Source of the DNA: Pseudomonas sp. | GTDB lineage: Bacteria; Pseudomonadota; Gammaproteobacteria; Pseudomonadales; Pseudomonadaceae | Direction: 5' to 3' | Assembly: GCA_030699825.1 (NCBI GenBank) | Contig: JAUYKV010000014.1 | Location: 1-39,446, forward strand | Length of the DNA: 39,446 nucleotides | Shown here: piece after piece, positions 17,162 to 24,725 of the stretch | How positions within the stretch are numbered: position 1 is the stretch's first letter | Layout of the letters: each line of letters opens with the position of its first letter | The notes under the pieces: generated by a model | What the model saw: only the letters and a program-made list of their open reading frames with translations | The model's database searches: none | Told to the model about the DNA's origin: nothing | Position numbers and translations under genes: made by a program

Positions 17162-18189
17162 CGGTTTTGTTCCTCGTGCATTTGTTGGTAGGCGGCCACA
17201 ATTTTCTCGGCATTGGGCAGGGCCCATTGCTCCATGACCGGGGTAAAGGGGATCGGGATGTCCGGGAAGGCCACCCGCTGCGGGCTTGCCTTGAGCATGC
17301 CGATGTCGTGCTCGACCACGCTGGCGATGATCTCGCCGCTGACGCCGAAGCTGTGATAGTCCTCGTCGACCACGATCAGCCGACCGGTCTTGCGTACCGA
17401 GGCGATCACGTGGGCGCGGTCCAGCGGCACCAGGCTGCGCAGGTCGATGACCTCGGCGCTGACGCCGTCCTGTTCCAGTTGCTGCGCTGCGCGCAGGGCA
17501 TGGTGCACGCCGACGCCGAGGCTGACGATGGACACATCGGTGCCTTCGCGCACGGTCTTGGCCTTGCCGATTTCCAGGCAGTAGGGTTCCTCCGGCACGG
17601 CCACCGTTGCGCCTTTCTCGGTGCCCAGCCAACCCATGCCCTGCAGGGCCTTGTGGAATAGGAAAATCACCGGGTTGTCGTCGCGGATCGCCGCGGTCAT
17701 CAGGCCCTTGGCGTCATAGGCGTTGCTCGGCACCACCACCTTCATCCCCGGCAGGTGGGCGAAGGTGGCGTACAGGCACTGCGAGTGCTGGCCGGCATCG
17801 GAGTAGCCGGCACCGGTGGAGGCCATCAGCACCATCGGCACCCTGACCTTGCCGCCGGAGAAGTAGGTGTTCTTCGCCATCAGGTTGTAGATGGCGTCCA
17901 TGCACACGCCGAAGAAGTCGACGAACATCAGCTCGACGATCGGACGCATGCCATCGGAGGCCGCGCCCACCGCCGCGCCGATAAAGGCGGTTTCGGAGAT
18001 CGGCGTGTCGCGCACCCGCGCGCTGCCGAACTCTTCATGCAGGCCGCGGGTGTTGCCGAATACCCCGCCGAGCGGGCCGATGTCCTCGCCCATCACGAAC
18101 ACCCGGGGATCGAGGCGCATTTCCTGGGCCACCGCTTCGGCCATGGCGCGGGCGACGGTGAGTTTGCGTTGTTTGACTGCTGTGGTCAT
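17158..18189 (-). CDS. acoB: Acetoin dehydrogenase-type E1 beta subunit
   Basis: A 343-residue transketolase-like protein with the E1-beta signatures VFVMGEDIG, RVRDTPISETAFIGAAVGAA and AGYSDAGQHSQ, and a C-terminal transketolase domain (VIDLRSLVPLDRAHVIASV, IVVDEDYHSFGVSGEI). With the E1-alpha subunit it forms the alpha2beta2 thiamine-diphosphate enzyme. In AcoAB this cleaves acetoin to acetaldehyde and a hydroxyethyl group passed to lipoate; pyruvate or branched-chain 2-oxoacids are alternatives for the family. ATG 18189 follows CAGGAGACAACC. Its placement after the butanediol dehydrogenase gene rather than directly after E1 alpha is atypical. Confidence 0.9.
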   Translation of the reverse strand: MTTAVKQRKLTVARAMAEAVAQEMRLDPRVFVMGEDIGPLGGVFGNTRGLHEEFGSARVRDTPISETAFIGAAVGAASDGMRPIVELMFVDFFGVCMDAIYNLMAKNTYFSGGKVRVPMVLMASTGAGYSDAGQHSQCLYATFAHLPGMKVVVPSNAYDAKGLMTAAIRDDNPVIFLFHKALQGMGWLGTEKGATVAVPEEPYCLEIGKAKTVREGTDVSIVSLGVGVHHALRAAQQLEQDGVSAEVIDLRSLVPLDRAHVIASVRKTGRLIVVDEDYHSFGVSGEIIASVVEHDIGMLKASPQRVAFPDIPIPFTPVMEQWALPNAEKIVAAYQQMHEEQNR

Positions 18190-18215
18190 GGTTGTCTCCT
18201 GGATTTCTTGGCCGG

Positions 18216-19304
18216 TTAGCTCGCCAGCGCGCTGGGGCTGACGATGATCTTGACGTTGTGATCCTTGTTGTTTACCAGCTCTTCGAAACCGTGCTCGATG
18301 ATCTGCTGCAGGCCGATCCGCCCGGTAATCAAGGGCGTGACGTCGATACTGCCGTCGGCGATCAGGGCGATCACGTCGGCGAATTCGCCGGCATAGGCGA
18401 GCGAGCCGATGATCTGTTTCTCGGTGGCGACGATCTCGAAGAAATTGAACTCGCTGGGCTCTTCGAAGATGCCGATCATCACGCAGCGACCGGCCTTGCG
18501 AATCACATCGATGGCCAGCTTGGCCGTGGCTTTGTGGCCGATGCACTCGAAGGAAACCGCGGCGCCGTAGCCTTCGCTGAGCTCGCGTACGGCGGCAATG
18601 GCGTCGCACTCGCTGGGATCGATAACGTGGCTGGCACCGACTTCCAGGGCCTTGGCTTTGCGTGCGGCGGACATCTCCAGGGCGATGATGCGCGTGGCCC
18701 CCGCGGCCTTGGCGCACATGATGGTGCACAGGCCGATGGTGCCGGCACCGACCACCACCACGGTCTGGCCGAGCAGGCTGCCGGCCTTTTTCACCGCATG
18801 CATGCCCACGGCCAGCGGCTCGATCAACGCGCCGGCCTCGCTGGGGAAGCCCTCGGGCAGGCGGTACAGCAGGTTGGCCGGCACATTGACGAATTCGGCG
18901 AAGGCACCGTTGTTCATCAGCCCGGTAAAGGCCAGGTTCTCGCACAGGTTGTACTGGCCTTGTTGGCAGAACAGGCAATGGCCGCAGTGCTGGCAGGCAT
19001 CGGCCGCCACCCGCTCGCCGCAGGCAAAGTCGCTGACGCCTTCGCCCAGGACGACGATCTCGCCACTGAATTCATGGCCGAGAATGCATTGCCCCTGCAG
19101 CCCGGTGAGCGGGTGCGGGCTGTCCATCGGGATGAACACCGGCCCGGCCAGGTACTCGTGCAGGTCGGAGCCGCAGATGCCGCACCAGTGCACCCTGATC
19201 TGCACCCACTCGGGTGGTGGCGTGCCGGGAAGAGCGACCTGCTCCAGGCGGATGTCGCGGCGTCCATGCCACACCGCGGCGGTCATGCTGGCTTGCTGAT
19301 TCAT
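18216..19304 (-). CDS. bdh: 2,3-butanediol dehydrogenase-like zinc dehydrogenase
   Basis: A 362-residue medium-chain zinc alcohol dehydrogenase. GICGSDLHEYLAGPVFIP near residue 42 and ILGHEFSGE (74-82) are hallmarks of the (R,R)-butanediol dehydrogenase group. Cys41, His77 and Glu78 would bind catalytic zinc; a cysteine cluster at about 107-121 (CGHCLFCQQGQYNLC) would hold structural zinc. VVVVGAGTIGLCTIM is the NAD-binding loop. It would oxidise 2,3-butanediol to acetoin with NAD+, feeding the E1 enzyme of the same operon. It lies between the E1-alpha and E1-beta genes. ATG 19304 follows AAAGGATGTGTT. Related threonine and sorbitol dehydrogenases are less likely given the LAGPVFIP motif. Confidence 0.92.
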   Translation of the reverse strand: MNQQASMTAAVWHGRRDIRLEQVALPGTPPPEWVQIRVHWCGICGSDLHEYLAGPVFIPMDSPHPLTGLQGQCILGHEFSGEIVVLGEGVSDFACGERVAADACQHCGHCLFCQQGQYNLCENLAFTGLMNNGAFAEFVNVPANLLYRLPEGFPSEAGALIEPLAVGMHAVKKAGSLLGQTVVVVGAGTIGLCTIMCAKAAGATRIIALEMSAARKAKALEVGASHVIDPSECDAIAAVRELSEGYGAAVSFECIGHKATAKLAIDVIRKAGRCVMIGIFEEPSEFNFFEIVATEKQIIGSLAYAGEFADVIALIADGSIDVTPLITGRIGLQQIIEHGFEELVNNKDHNVKIIVSPSALAS

Positions 19305-19350
19305 AAACACATCCTTTCTATCTGTTTGTATGGGCGTGCGGGCACGACGT

Positions 19351-20340
19351 TCAAACGAATACCTTTTCCAGCGCTTCTTCGGGGGCCGGGTAGGGGCTTT
19401 CGCGGGCGAACAGCACCGCCTCGTCGACTCGCCCGCGGGCGCGCGCAGCGATCTCTTCGGCGGCGCGCTCATCCAGCACGCCCAGTTCGAGCAGCCGCCG
19501 GCGGTAGGCGGGAATCGGGTCCTTGGCCTGCAGCGCCTCCTTCTCGCCGGCCGGGCGGTACTGCTCGCCGTCGCCCATGAAGTGGCCGGCCAGACGGGAG
19601 GTCTCGATCTCGATCAGGCTCGGCCCGCCACCGGCGCGGGCGAGCTCGATGGCAGCAGCCGCAGCGGCGAAGATGGCGTCGGCGTCGTTGCCGGGGACGA
19701 ACACCCCGGGCATGCCGTAGGCCGCCGCGCGCAGGTAGTTGCGCTCGATCGCGGTGGAGGCCTGTTTGGCCACCGAGATGCCCCAGGCGTTGTCCTCAAT
19801 GACGAACACTACCGGCAACTTCCACAGGGCGGCGAGGTTCAGCGTCTCGTGGAAGGCCCCCTGGTTGGCCGCGCCCTCGCCGATAAAGGCCACGGCCACG
19901 CCGGGCTTGCCCTGCAGCTGGCGCGACAGCGCCGCGCCCACGGCCGGGCCCATGCCCTGGGCGATGATCCCGGAACAGGCAAAATTCACCCGTGGGTCGA
20001 ACAGGTGCATATGGCCGCCGCGGCCGCCGGACAGACCGGTCTTCTTGCCGAAGATTTCGGCAACCATCTCGTTGAGATGCACGCCCTTGGCCACGGCGAT
20101 ATGGTGCGGGCGGTGGGTGGCGGTGACGATGTCCTCGGCATTCAGGTGCGCGCAGACACCGACCGCGCAGGGCTCCTGGCCGTTGGACAGGTGCATTTCG
20201 CCGGGGATCGGCCCGTTGGCCATGTTGAATACCGGGGTCTTGCCTTCCATGTAGATGCGCTCGATGGACTCCTCCAAATAGCGGCTGACGAGCATCTGCT
20301 CGAACATCCAGAGTCGCTGCGCGTTGCTTGGTACGGTCAT
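19351..20340 (-). CDS. acoA: Acetoin dehydrogenase-type E1 alpha subunit
   Basis: A 329-residue thiamine-diphosphate-binding subunit. The family pattern is clear: EMHLSNGQEPCAVGVCAHL, TATHRPHHIAVAKG, GGRGGHMHLF, and the cofactor motif IGEGAANQGAFHETLNLAAL ending in EDN. The canonical motif is GDG..NN, so this version has GEG and DN. The partner is the E1-beta subunit two genes downstream. Acetoin is the likely substrate because butanediol dehydrogenase is in the same operon and an AcoR homologue is nearby, but closely related E1 proteins act on other 2-oxo compounds. ATG 20340 follows TGGAGCCCAGC. No E3 gene occurs in the window, so the housekeeping dihydrolipoamide dehydrogenase must serve. 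Confidence 0.88.
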   Translation of the reverse strand: MTVPSNAQRLWMFEQMLVSRYLEESIERIYMEGKTPVFNMANGPIPGEMHLSNGQEPCAVGVCAHLNAEDIVTATHRPHHIAVAKGVHLNEMVAEIFGKKTGLSGGRGGHMHLFDPRVNFACSGIIAQGMGPAVGAALSRQLQGKPGVAVAFIGEGAANQGAFHETLNLAALWKLPVVFVIEDNAWGISVAKQASTAIERNYLRAAAYGMPGVFVPGNDADAIFAAAAAAIELARAGGGPSLIEIETSRLAGHFMGDGEQYRPAGEKEALQAKDPIPAYRRRLLELGVLDERAAEEIAARARGRVDEAVLFARESPYPAPEEALEKVFV

Positions 20341-20362
20341 GTGCTGGGCTCCATTGTTTCAA

Positions 20363-21943
20363 TCAGAGGGCGCGTTGGTTGAGCTGCGCGCCGATGTACT
20401 CGGCCTGGCGCAGGGCCAGGGCGACGATGGTCAGGGTCGGGTTCTGGCCGCCGCTGCTGGTGAACTGGCTGCCATCGGAGACGAACAGGTTGGGAATGTC
20501 GTGGCTCTGCCCCCACTTGTTGACCACCCCGTCGGCGGCCCTTGCGCTCATGCGGTTGGTGCCCATGTTGTGGCTGGCCGGGTAGGAGGGCAGGCGGATC
20601 ACCTCGGTGGCTCCGACCGCCTCATAGCATTTGCGGGTCTGCTCGACGCCGTGCTCGCGCATGGCGATGTCGAAGGCATGGTCGTCCTTGTTCACCACCG
20701 GTACCGGCAAGCCGTACTGGTCCTTCTCGCTGGCGTGCAGGGTGATGCGGTTGCCCTCCATGGGCAGGTCCTCGCCACACAGCCAGACCCCGGACATATG
20801 GTCGTAGCGCTCCATCTTCGAGGCGAAGCCGCGGCCCCAGCCCTGTGGCGTCGGGTCGAGGAAGGCAGACATGAAGGGCAGGCCGAGCGACAGCACCTCC
20901 AGGCGGTAGCCGCCGATAAAGCCGCGGGAGGTGTCGTTGTACGACTCGTCGGAGATCACTCCGGCGCAGGTGGTGCCGCGGTACATGTGCACCGGCTTGG
21001 GCAGGGTGGCGTAGATGCCGGCGGTGGTGTGGGTCATGTAATTGCGCCCGACCTGGCCGGAGGAGTTGGCCAGGCCGTCCTTGAAGGTCGACGACTCGGA
21101 GTTGAGCAGCAGCCGTGGCGACTCGATGGAGTTGCCGGCCACGCACACCACGCGAGCCTTTTGCCGCTGCTGGCGGCCCTGGGCATCGGCGTAGATCACC
21201 GCATTGACCTTGCCGCGGGCATCGTGCTCGATGCGCAGGACCATGGACTGCGGACGGACTTCGCAGTTACCTGTGGCCTCGGCGCGTGGGATATCGGTGT
21301 AGAGGGTCGACCACTTGGCTCCGATGCGGCAGCCCTGCATGCAGAAACCGATCTGCATGCAACCCGGCCGGCCGTCGTAGGCCTGGGTGTTGATCGCCAT
21401 GGGGCCGGACTGGATTTCCTGGTAGCCGACCCGTTTGGCCCCTTCGGCCAGCACCTTGAAGGAGTTGTGCCACTGGTGGTAGGGCATGCCGGTGGAGGGG
21501 CCGGTCACGCCCATGTGTTTTTCCGCCTTCACATACCAGGGCTCCAGTTCCTCGTAGCTGAGCGGCCAGTCGAGCAGGTTGGCACCCTTGATCTCGCCAT
21601 TTTCCGTGCGCATGCGGAACTCGAAATCACGAAAGCGCAGGGCCACACCGGCCCAGTGCACGGTGCTGCCGCCGACCGCCTTGACGATCCAGGCCGGCAG
21701 GTTGGGGTGGTTCTGCGCCACGTCCCAGCCGCCGGTGGCGATGCGCTTGTCGAGCCAGGAGATCTTGTTGAACATGGCCCATTCGTCGTTCTCGATATCA
21801 TTCAGCTCGAAGCGTTTGCCGGCTTCCAGCACTACGCTGCGGATGCCCTGCTTGGCCAGGGCATGGGCCAGGGTGCCGCCGCCAGCACCGGAGCCGATGA
21901 TGACCACGACGTCGCCGTCGTCTTGTGCGAATTTCGCTGCCAT
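20363..21943 (-). CDS. GMC-family FAD-dependent alcohol dehydrogenase, large subunit
   Basis: A 526-residue glucose-methanol-choline flavoprotein. IIGSGAGGGTLAHALA is the ADP-binding loop, followed by VVLEAG; VGGSTVHWAG is the second FAD motif; His458 (SHNMGTN) and Asn501 (GGQNPT) form the catalytic pair. A cysteine cluster (CMQIGFCMQGC) resembles the one in the gluconate/sorbitol/FAD-glucose dehydrogenase branch. It has no signal peptide of its own; the gene immediately upstream encodes a Tat-signal small subunit, so export by hitchhiking is likely. No cytochrome c subunit is adjacent. It probably oxidises a polyol or diol in the periplasm. ATG 21943 is preceded by GAGGGGAACACCCC. Confidence 0.88.
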   Translation of the reverse strand: MAAKFAQDDGDVVVIIGSGAGGGTLAHALAKQGIRSVVLEAGKRFELNDIENDEWAMFNKISWLDKRIATGGWDVAQNHPNLPAWIVKAVGGSTVHWAGVALRFRDFEFRMRTENGEIKGANLLDWPLSYEELEPWYVKAEKHMGVTGPSTGMPYHQWHNSFKVLAEGAKRVGYQEIQSGPMAINTQAYDGRPGCMQIGFCMQGCRIGAKWSTLYTDIPRAEATGNCEVRPQSMVLRIEHDARGKVNAVIYADAQGRQQRQKARVVCVAGNSIESPRLLLNSESSTFKDGLANSSGQVGRNYMTHTTAGIYATLPKPVHMYRGTTCAGVISDESYNDTSRGFIGGYRLEVLSLGLPFMSAFLDPTPQGWGRGFASKMERYDHMSGVWLCGEDLPMEGNRITLHASEKDQYGLPVPVVNKDDHAFDIAMREHGVEQTRKCYEAVGATEVIRLPSYPASHNMGTNRMSARAADGVVNKWGQSHDIPNLFVSDGSQFTSSGGQNPTLTIVALALRQAEYIGAQLNQRAL

Positions 21944-21997
21944 GGGGTGTTCCCCTCATTGTTGGAATTGGATGAGCTGCGATTGGTCAGGTGTGGG

Positions 21998-22516
21998 TCA
22001 GAGCCAGTCGAGGTCGTTGTAACCGCGCGCCAGGTAGCCGCCTTTCTCCACCGAGGAGCCTTCGTAGCCGAACAGTGGGAACAGCGCCGGGTTGTCGTAG
22101 AGGCCGAACATCAGGGCGTTGCGCACGGCGCGAAAGAACGGCCCGGTTTCGATTTCGCGCAGCAGGGCGACCCTGTCGTTTTCCGTGCTGAGACCTTCGA
22201 AGGGCTGGCCGTGACGCCGCTCGGCGCTGGTTTGCAGTTCGCGCAGGCCGTCGGCGATCAGCTCGGGCTGCTTGGCCACCAGTTCGGCCAGTGGCTTGGC
22301 GTAGTGCAGGTCATTCAGGCGGTCGTGGGGGTAGATGTCGCGGCCCATGCGCAGCAGGCCCTGGGGCAGGGCGGGCTGCGCCTCGTCGGCAAGCAGGGTG
22401 ACCGGGATCAGCTGCTCGGCGACGGCGGTGACGCCGAGGGCGAGCAGGGACTGGCCGGAAAGGGACATGAAACGCCGGCGCGAGAGGCCGGTGTCGAGGC
22501 TGGGAGAGTCATGCAT
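21998..22516 (-). CDS. Tat-exported gluconate 2-dehydrogenase subunit 3-like protein
   Basis: A 172-residue small subunit. The N-terminus carries a twin-arginine signal: LSRRRFMSL at residues 11-19, then a hydrophobic stretch to about residue 40. The rest matches the gluconate-2-dehydrogenase subunit 3 family (MGRDIYPHDRL, with FFRAVRNALMFGLYDNP and FGYEGSS downstream). Such proteins carry the GMC partner across the membrane and stabilise it. First gene of the eight-gene operon; ATG 22516 follows CTGGAGCACTGCC. A predicted -24/-12 promoter lies about 110 bases upstream. Confidence 0.88.
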   Translation of the reverse strand: MHDSPSLDTGLSRRRFMSLSGQSLLALGVTAVAEQLIPVTLLADEAQPALPQGLLRMGRDIYPHDRLNDLHYAKPLAELVAKQPELIADGLRELQTSAERRHGQPFEGLSTENDRVALLREIETGPFFRAVRNALMFGLYDNPALFPLFGYEGSSVEKGGYLARGYNDLDWL

Positions 22517-22526
22517 GGCAGTGCTC

Positions 22527-22550
22527 CAGGCTATGTGCCGGCACAGCCTG
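22527..22550. promoter_or_regulatory. Palindrome next to the ribosome-binding site of the aco-like operon
   Basis: The inner TGTGCCGGCACA (22534-22545) is a perfect palindrome, flanked by CAGGCT and GCCTG arms. It directly abuts the GGAG of the first gene. It could be a protein-binding site or an mRNA hairpin affecting translation; there is no direct evidence for either. Confidence 0.4.
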
Positions 22551-22589
22551 CTGTGGGATCAGGTGTGACCGGCGCTCATTGTTATGTGC

Positions 22590-22614
22590 CGAGAGGACTG
22601 TTCTTCCTCTCTCG
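22590..22614 (-). promoter_or_regulatory. Predicted 5'-end hairpin of the aco-like operon mRNA
   Basis: The minus strand reads GAGAGGA-AGAACAG-TCCTCTC right at the transcript start expected from the -24/-12 promoter. A stem-loop at the extreme 5' end can protect a long mRNA from decay. This is inferred from position and complementarity only. Confidence 0.4.
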
Positions 22615-22624
22615 ATAACCCTTG

Positions 22625-22641
22625 AGCAGCTTGCGTGCCAA
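22625..22641 (-). promoter_or_regulatory. Sigma-54 (-24/-12) promoter of the aco-like operon
   Basis: The minus strand reads TTGGCACGCAAGCTGCT. The TTGGCACG box matches the consensus exactly, and GG (22639-22638) and GC (22627-22626) are ten bases apart. Transcription would begin near 22614, giving a leader of about 98 bases before the first start codon. Confidence 0.82.
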
Positions 22642-22721
22642 TGCTGTTTTGTTTGTTTAAGTTATTGTTTATTAACGATTTGTAAGGGCTGTAAAAGCAG
22701 CTTTTGCGCTGTAGCGTAATG

Positions 22722-22765
22722 CACCTGTAAAGCGAGATTCTTTACAGGTGTAAATCATCTGTAAG
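22722..22765. promoter_or_regulatory. Upstream activator sites of the aco-like operon
   Basis: CACCTGTAAAG (22722-22732) and CTTTACAGGTG (22740-22750) form an 11-base inverted repeat with a seven-base spacer. Overlapping it, TTACAGGTGTAA (22742-22753) differs by one base from TTACAGCTGTAA at 13095. A further CTGTAAG lies at 22759-22765, and CTGTAA occurs at 22689-22694. The cluster sits about 85-125 bases upstream of the -24/-12 promoter. Confidence 0.72.
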
Positions 22766-22882
22766 CCTGGGGCTTCGTCGCCTTGCTCCTCAGGCTACGC
22801 GGCCTGACGGTATCTACGGCTATCGTCTCGCTACACGAAATGGGGTTGCTTGTTCGGCGCTGGCGATAGATACACATCGTAG

Positions 22883-23126
22883 GAGACCCCTCGTCGTCCA
22901 AACGCCGCGCTGTCGCGTAGCAAACTGGAGGCAATTCACGCTTGTCGGCTTGCGGGCACTTGTGGGAGGGGCTTTAGCCGCGAAGCTTTGGCTATGCCGC
23001 GAAGGATTCGCGGCTAAAGCCCCTCCCACATAGAACGTAATAGTTCATAAAATCAATGATATACGGGTTATTTGATGAGAGATCCCCTGTCGTCCAGACG
23101 CCGCGCTGTCGCGCAGCAAACTGGAG
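22883..23126. repeat. Imperfect direct repeat of about 48 bases, two copies
   Basis: The segments 22883-22930 and 23078-23126 are nearly the same. Both contain GTCGTCCA(A/G)ACGCCGCGC followed by TGTCGCG(T/C)AGCAAACTGGAG. The second copy lacks two bases. They flank the hairpin repeat at 22961-23030. No coding function is apparent. Confidence 0.7.
22961..23030. repeat. REP-type hairpin (GTGGGAGGGGC type)
   Basis: TGTGGGAGGGGCTTTAGCCG (22961-22980) is complementary to CGGCTAAAGCCCCTCCCACA (23011-23030), with the stem continuing inward as CGCGAA and TTCGCG. This is a standard Pseudomonas interspersed palindrome. The remaining DNA between 22766 and 23354 shows no gene. Confidence 0.8.
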
Positions 23127-23292
23127 AAACCAGGGGGCGCCCAGTTGCCATGCCCGCGAAACAGCGGTCGCGGCCATGGGCTCCGACAGATCGTGTGCTC
23201 TTCTTTACTGGTCATCTCTCCTGAGGTGCTGTCAGCGCAAGTCGTACAACACGTAACTGTTACAGCGCCATTTTTAACGCAGGATCGGCCAC

Positions 23293-23314
23293 GCAGGTAG
23301 TTTTTCAACAGCCT
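23293..23314. repeat. Inverted partner of the repeat at 6891-6912
   Basis: On the minus strand this reads AGG followed by CTGTTGAAAAACTACCTGC, identical to 6891-6912 except for one base. The two copies face each other across 16.4 kb. No target duplication was evident. Confidence 0.6.
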
Positions 23315-23354
23315 ACTAGCCGTTCGTGATCAATTTCGCAGAGGCGAGCGCCGT

Positions 23355-23849
23355 TCACACCACCCGCTGTTCGCCGGTAAAACTCAGGGTCACCTTGCAG
23401 CGCCGGCAGAAGTAGCGCCGGCCTTTGCCGACCAGGGCGTGACGTTGGGCGGAGAAGGGGAAGTCGCCCTGCGGGCAGCTGCAGCGGTAGATGAAGCGGC
23501 TGACCTTGCGGCGCTTGACGTCATAGCTATGGCAGCGGTTTGGCTGCAGTTCATAGACGCCGCGCATGATCAGTTGCCATTCCTCGCCGTGCGGCTGGAT
23601 CGTCAGGCCAAACAGCTGATGGGCGATCAGGTGCGCGACTTCGTGGGCCACCGTTTGCCTGAGGAAGTCTTCACGATTTTCCCGGTACAGCTGCGGGTTG
23701 AAACGCAGCTTGTTTTCCGTCAGATGCGCCACTCCGGCCTTTTGTCCACGCAGCTTGAAGCTCACTTCGGCACGGACGAAACGCTGCTTGAAAAAGGCCT
23801 CGGCCTGCTGGTAGCAGGTTTCGACACGGGCGTGGAGGTGTTCGGGCAT
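23355..23849 (-). CDS. sprT: SprT family zinc metalloprotease-like protein
   Basis: A 164-residue SprT-like protein of normal length. The gluzincin motif HEVAH (residues 69-73) provides two zinc ligands and the catalytic Glu, and the HGEEW segment lies downstream. The C-terminus contains a zinc-ribbon-like set of cysteines (YRCSCP and YFCRRCK). Eukaryotic relatives (Spartan) degrade DNA-protein crosslinks; the bacterial role is poorly known. ATG 23849 is preceded by TTAGGTTACGCC. A hairpin at 23915-23940 separates it from the next upstream gene on the same strand. Confidence 0.93.
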   Translation of the reverse strand: MPEHLHARVETCYQQAEAFFKQRFVRAEVSFKLRGQKAGVAHLTENKLRFNPQLYRENREDFLRQTVAHEVAHLIAHQLFGLTIQPHGEEWQLIMRGVYELQPNRCHSYDVKRRKVSRFIYRCSCPQGDFPFSAQRHALVGKGRRYFCRRCKVTLSFTGEQRVV

Positions 23850-23914
23850 GGGCGTAACCTAAGGATGACGGCGCGATTATGCCCAAGCCGAAGCGCTACG
23901 GCAGCCCCAAAACG

Positions 23915-23940
23915 ACGAAACCACCGGCAGGTGGTTTCGT
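23915..23940. terminator. Intrinsic terminator downstream of the Yip1 gene
   Basis: ACGAAACCACC (23915-23925) pairs with GGTGGTTTCGT (23930-23940) around a four-base loop. On the minus strand it is followed by CGTTTTGGGG. It lies 20 bases after the stop of the membrane-protein gene. Confidence 0.7.
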
Positions 23941-23959
23941 GTAGTGCCAGTTGAGTCGT

Positions 23960-24559
23960 TTAGCTGGTGTAGACCGGGCCTACCCCAAGCCCCCAAAGAA
24001 TCACCGAGCTGGCGATCATCGCCACCAGTACCACCAAGCCGACCGCGAGTACCGAGCTGGAGAACATGAAGCCCTCGTCCGCGGGGATATTCATGAAGGT
24101 TGGTATGCCCACATAGAGCAGGTAGACGGTGTAACAGATGGCCAGTGTTCCCACCACCATGGCCAGCCACATGTGCGGATAGAGTGCCGCCAGGCCACCG
24201 ACGAACAAGGGCGTCGCGGTGTAGGCGGCAAACACGATGCACTGGGTCAGATTGGGGCTGGCGTCGTAGGTACGTGCCATCCAGTGAATGAAGGCGCCCA
24301 TCACCGCAACACCGGCGAGCATCGCCAGATAGGTCATGATGGTCATTTGCAATGCACTGGCTTCGGTCAGCATTACCGGTGCCCGATCACCGATGGACCA
24401 GCCAACCTGGGTGGTGCCGATAAAGGCCGAGATCGCCGGAATCGCCGCGAGCACCAGTACGTGGCTGAGATACATGTGGCTGATGGTTTCTTCTTCGCCA
24501 CGAATTTCCTGCCATTCCTGATCGGGATGGGTGAAGAGCCCCCAAACGTGATGGATCAT
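23960..24559 (-). CDS. Yip1 family integral membrane protein
   Basis: A 199-residue inner-membrane protein with five hydrophobic segments (about 30-46, 66-90, 109-125, 127-147, 168-195). The N-terminal VWGLFTHPDQEWQEIRGEEE is the typical cytoplasmic start of the bacterial Yip1/DUF1282 family. The function of these proteins in bacteria is unknown. I chose ATG 24559 because GAGGAGG lies nine bases upstream; a GTG at 24568 abuts that site too closely to be used. The gene appears monocistronic. Confidence 0.88.
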   Translation of the reverse strand: MIHHVWGLFTHPDQEWQEIRGEEETISHMYLSHVLVLAAIPAISAFIGTTQVGWSIGDRAPVMLTEASALQMTIMTYLAMLAGVAVMGAFIHWMARTYDASPNLTQCIVFAAYTATPLFVGGLAALYPHMWLAMVVGTLAICYTVYLLYVGIPTFMNIPADEGFMFSSSVLAVGLVVLVAMIASSVILWGLGVGPVYTS

Positions 24560-24725
24560 GCCAGACACCTCCTCTTGTTATGCGATCGCCCCCCAGCGAA
24601 GTGCCCGGCGTGCGTAGGCAGCGCCACCGGGTACTGGGCCGAACACCTGCGACCGTATGTCGCAGTATAGGCAGAGGCCGGCGCTCCTGAGGCGATTGGG
24701 CTTAGAGCAAATTAGTCTCTGAAAG

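Noticed and set aside
18190..18978. A 5' extension of the E1-beta frame by about 260 codons
   Set aside because: The extension is the out-of-frame shadow of the butanediol dehydrogenase gene. ATG 18189 has CAGGAGACAACC upstream and gives a normal E1-beta N-terminus.
20324..22618. A 764-codon open frame antisense to the GMC and small-subunit genes
   Set aside because: It has no domain signatures and no ribosome-binding site. The minus-strand genes beneath it are clear.
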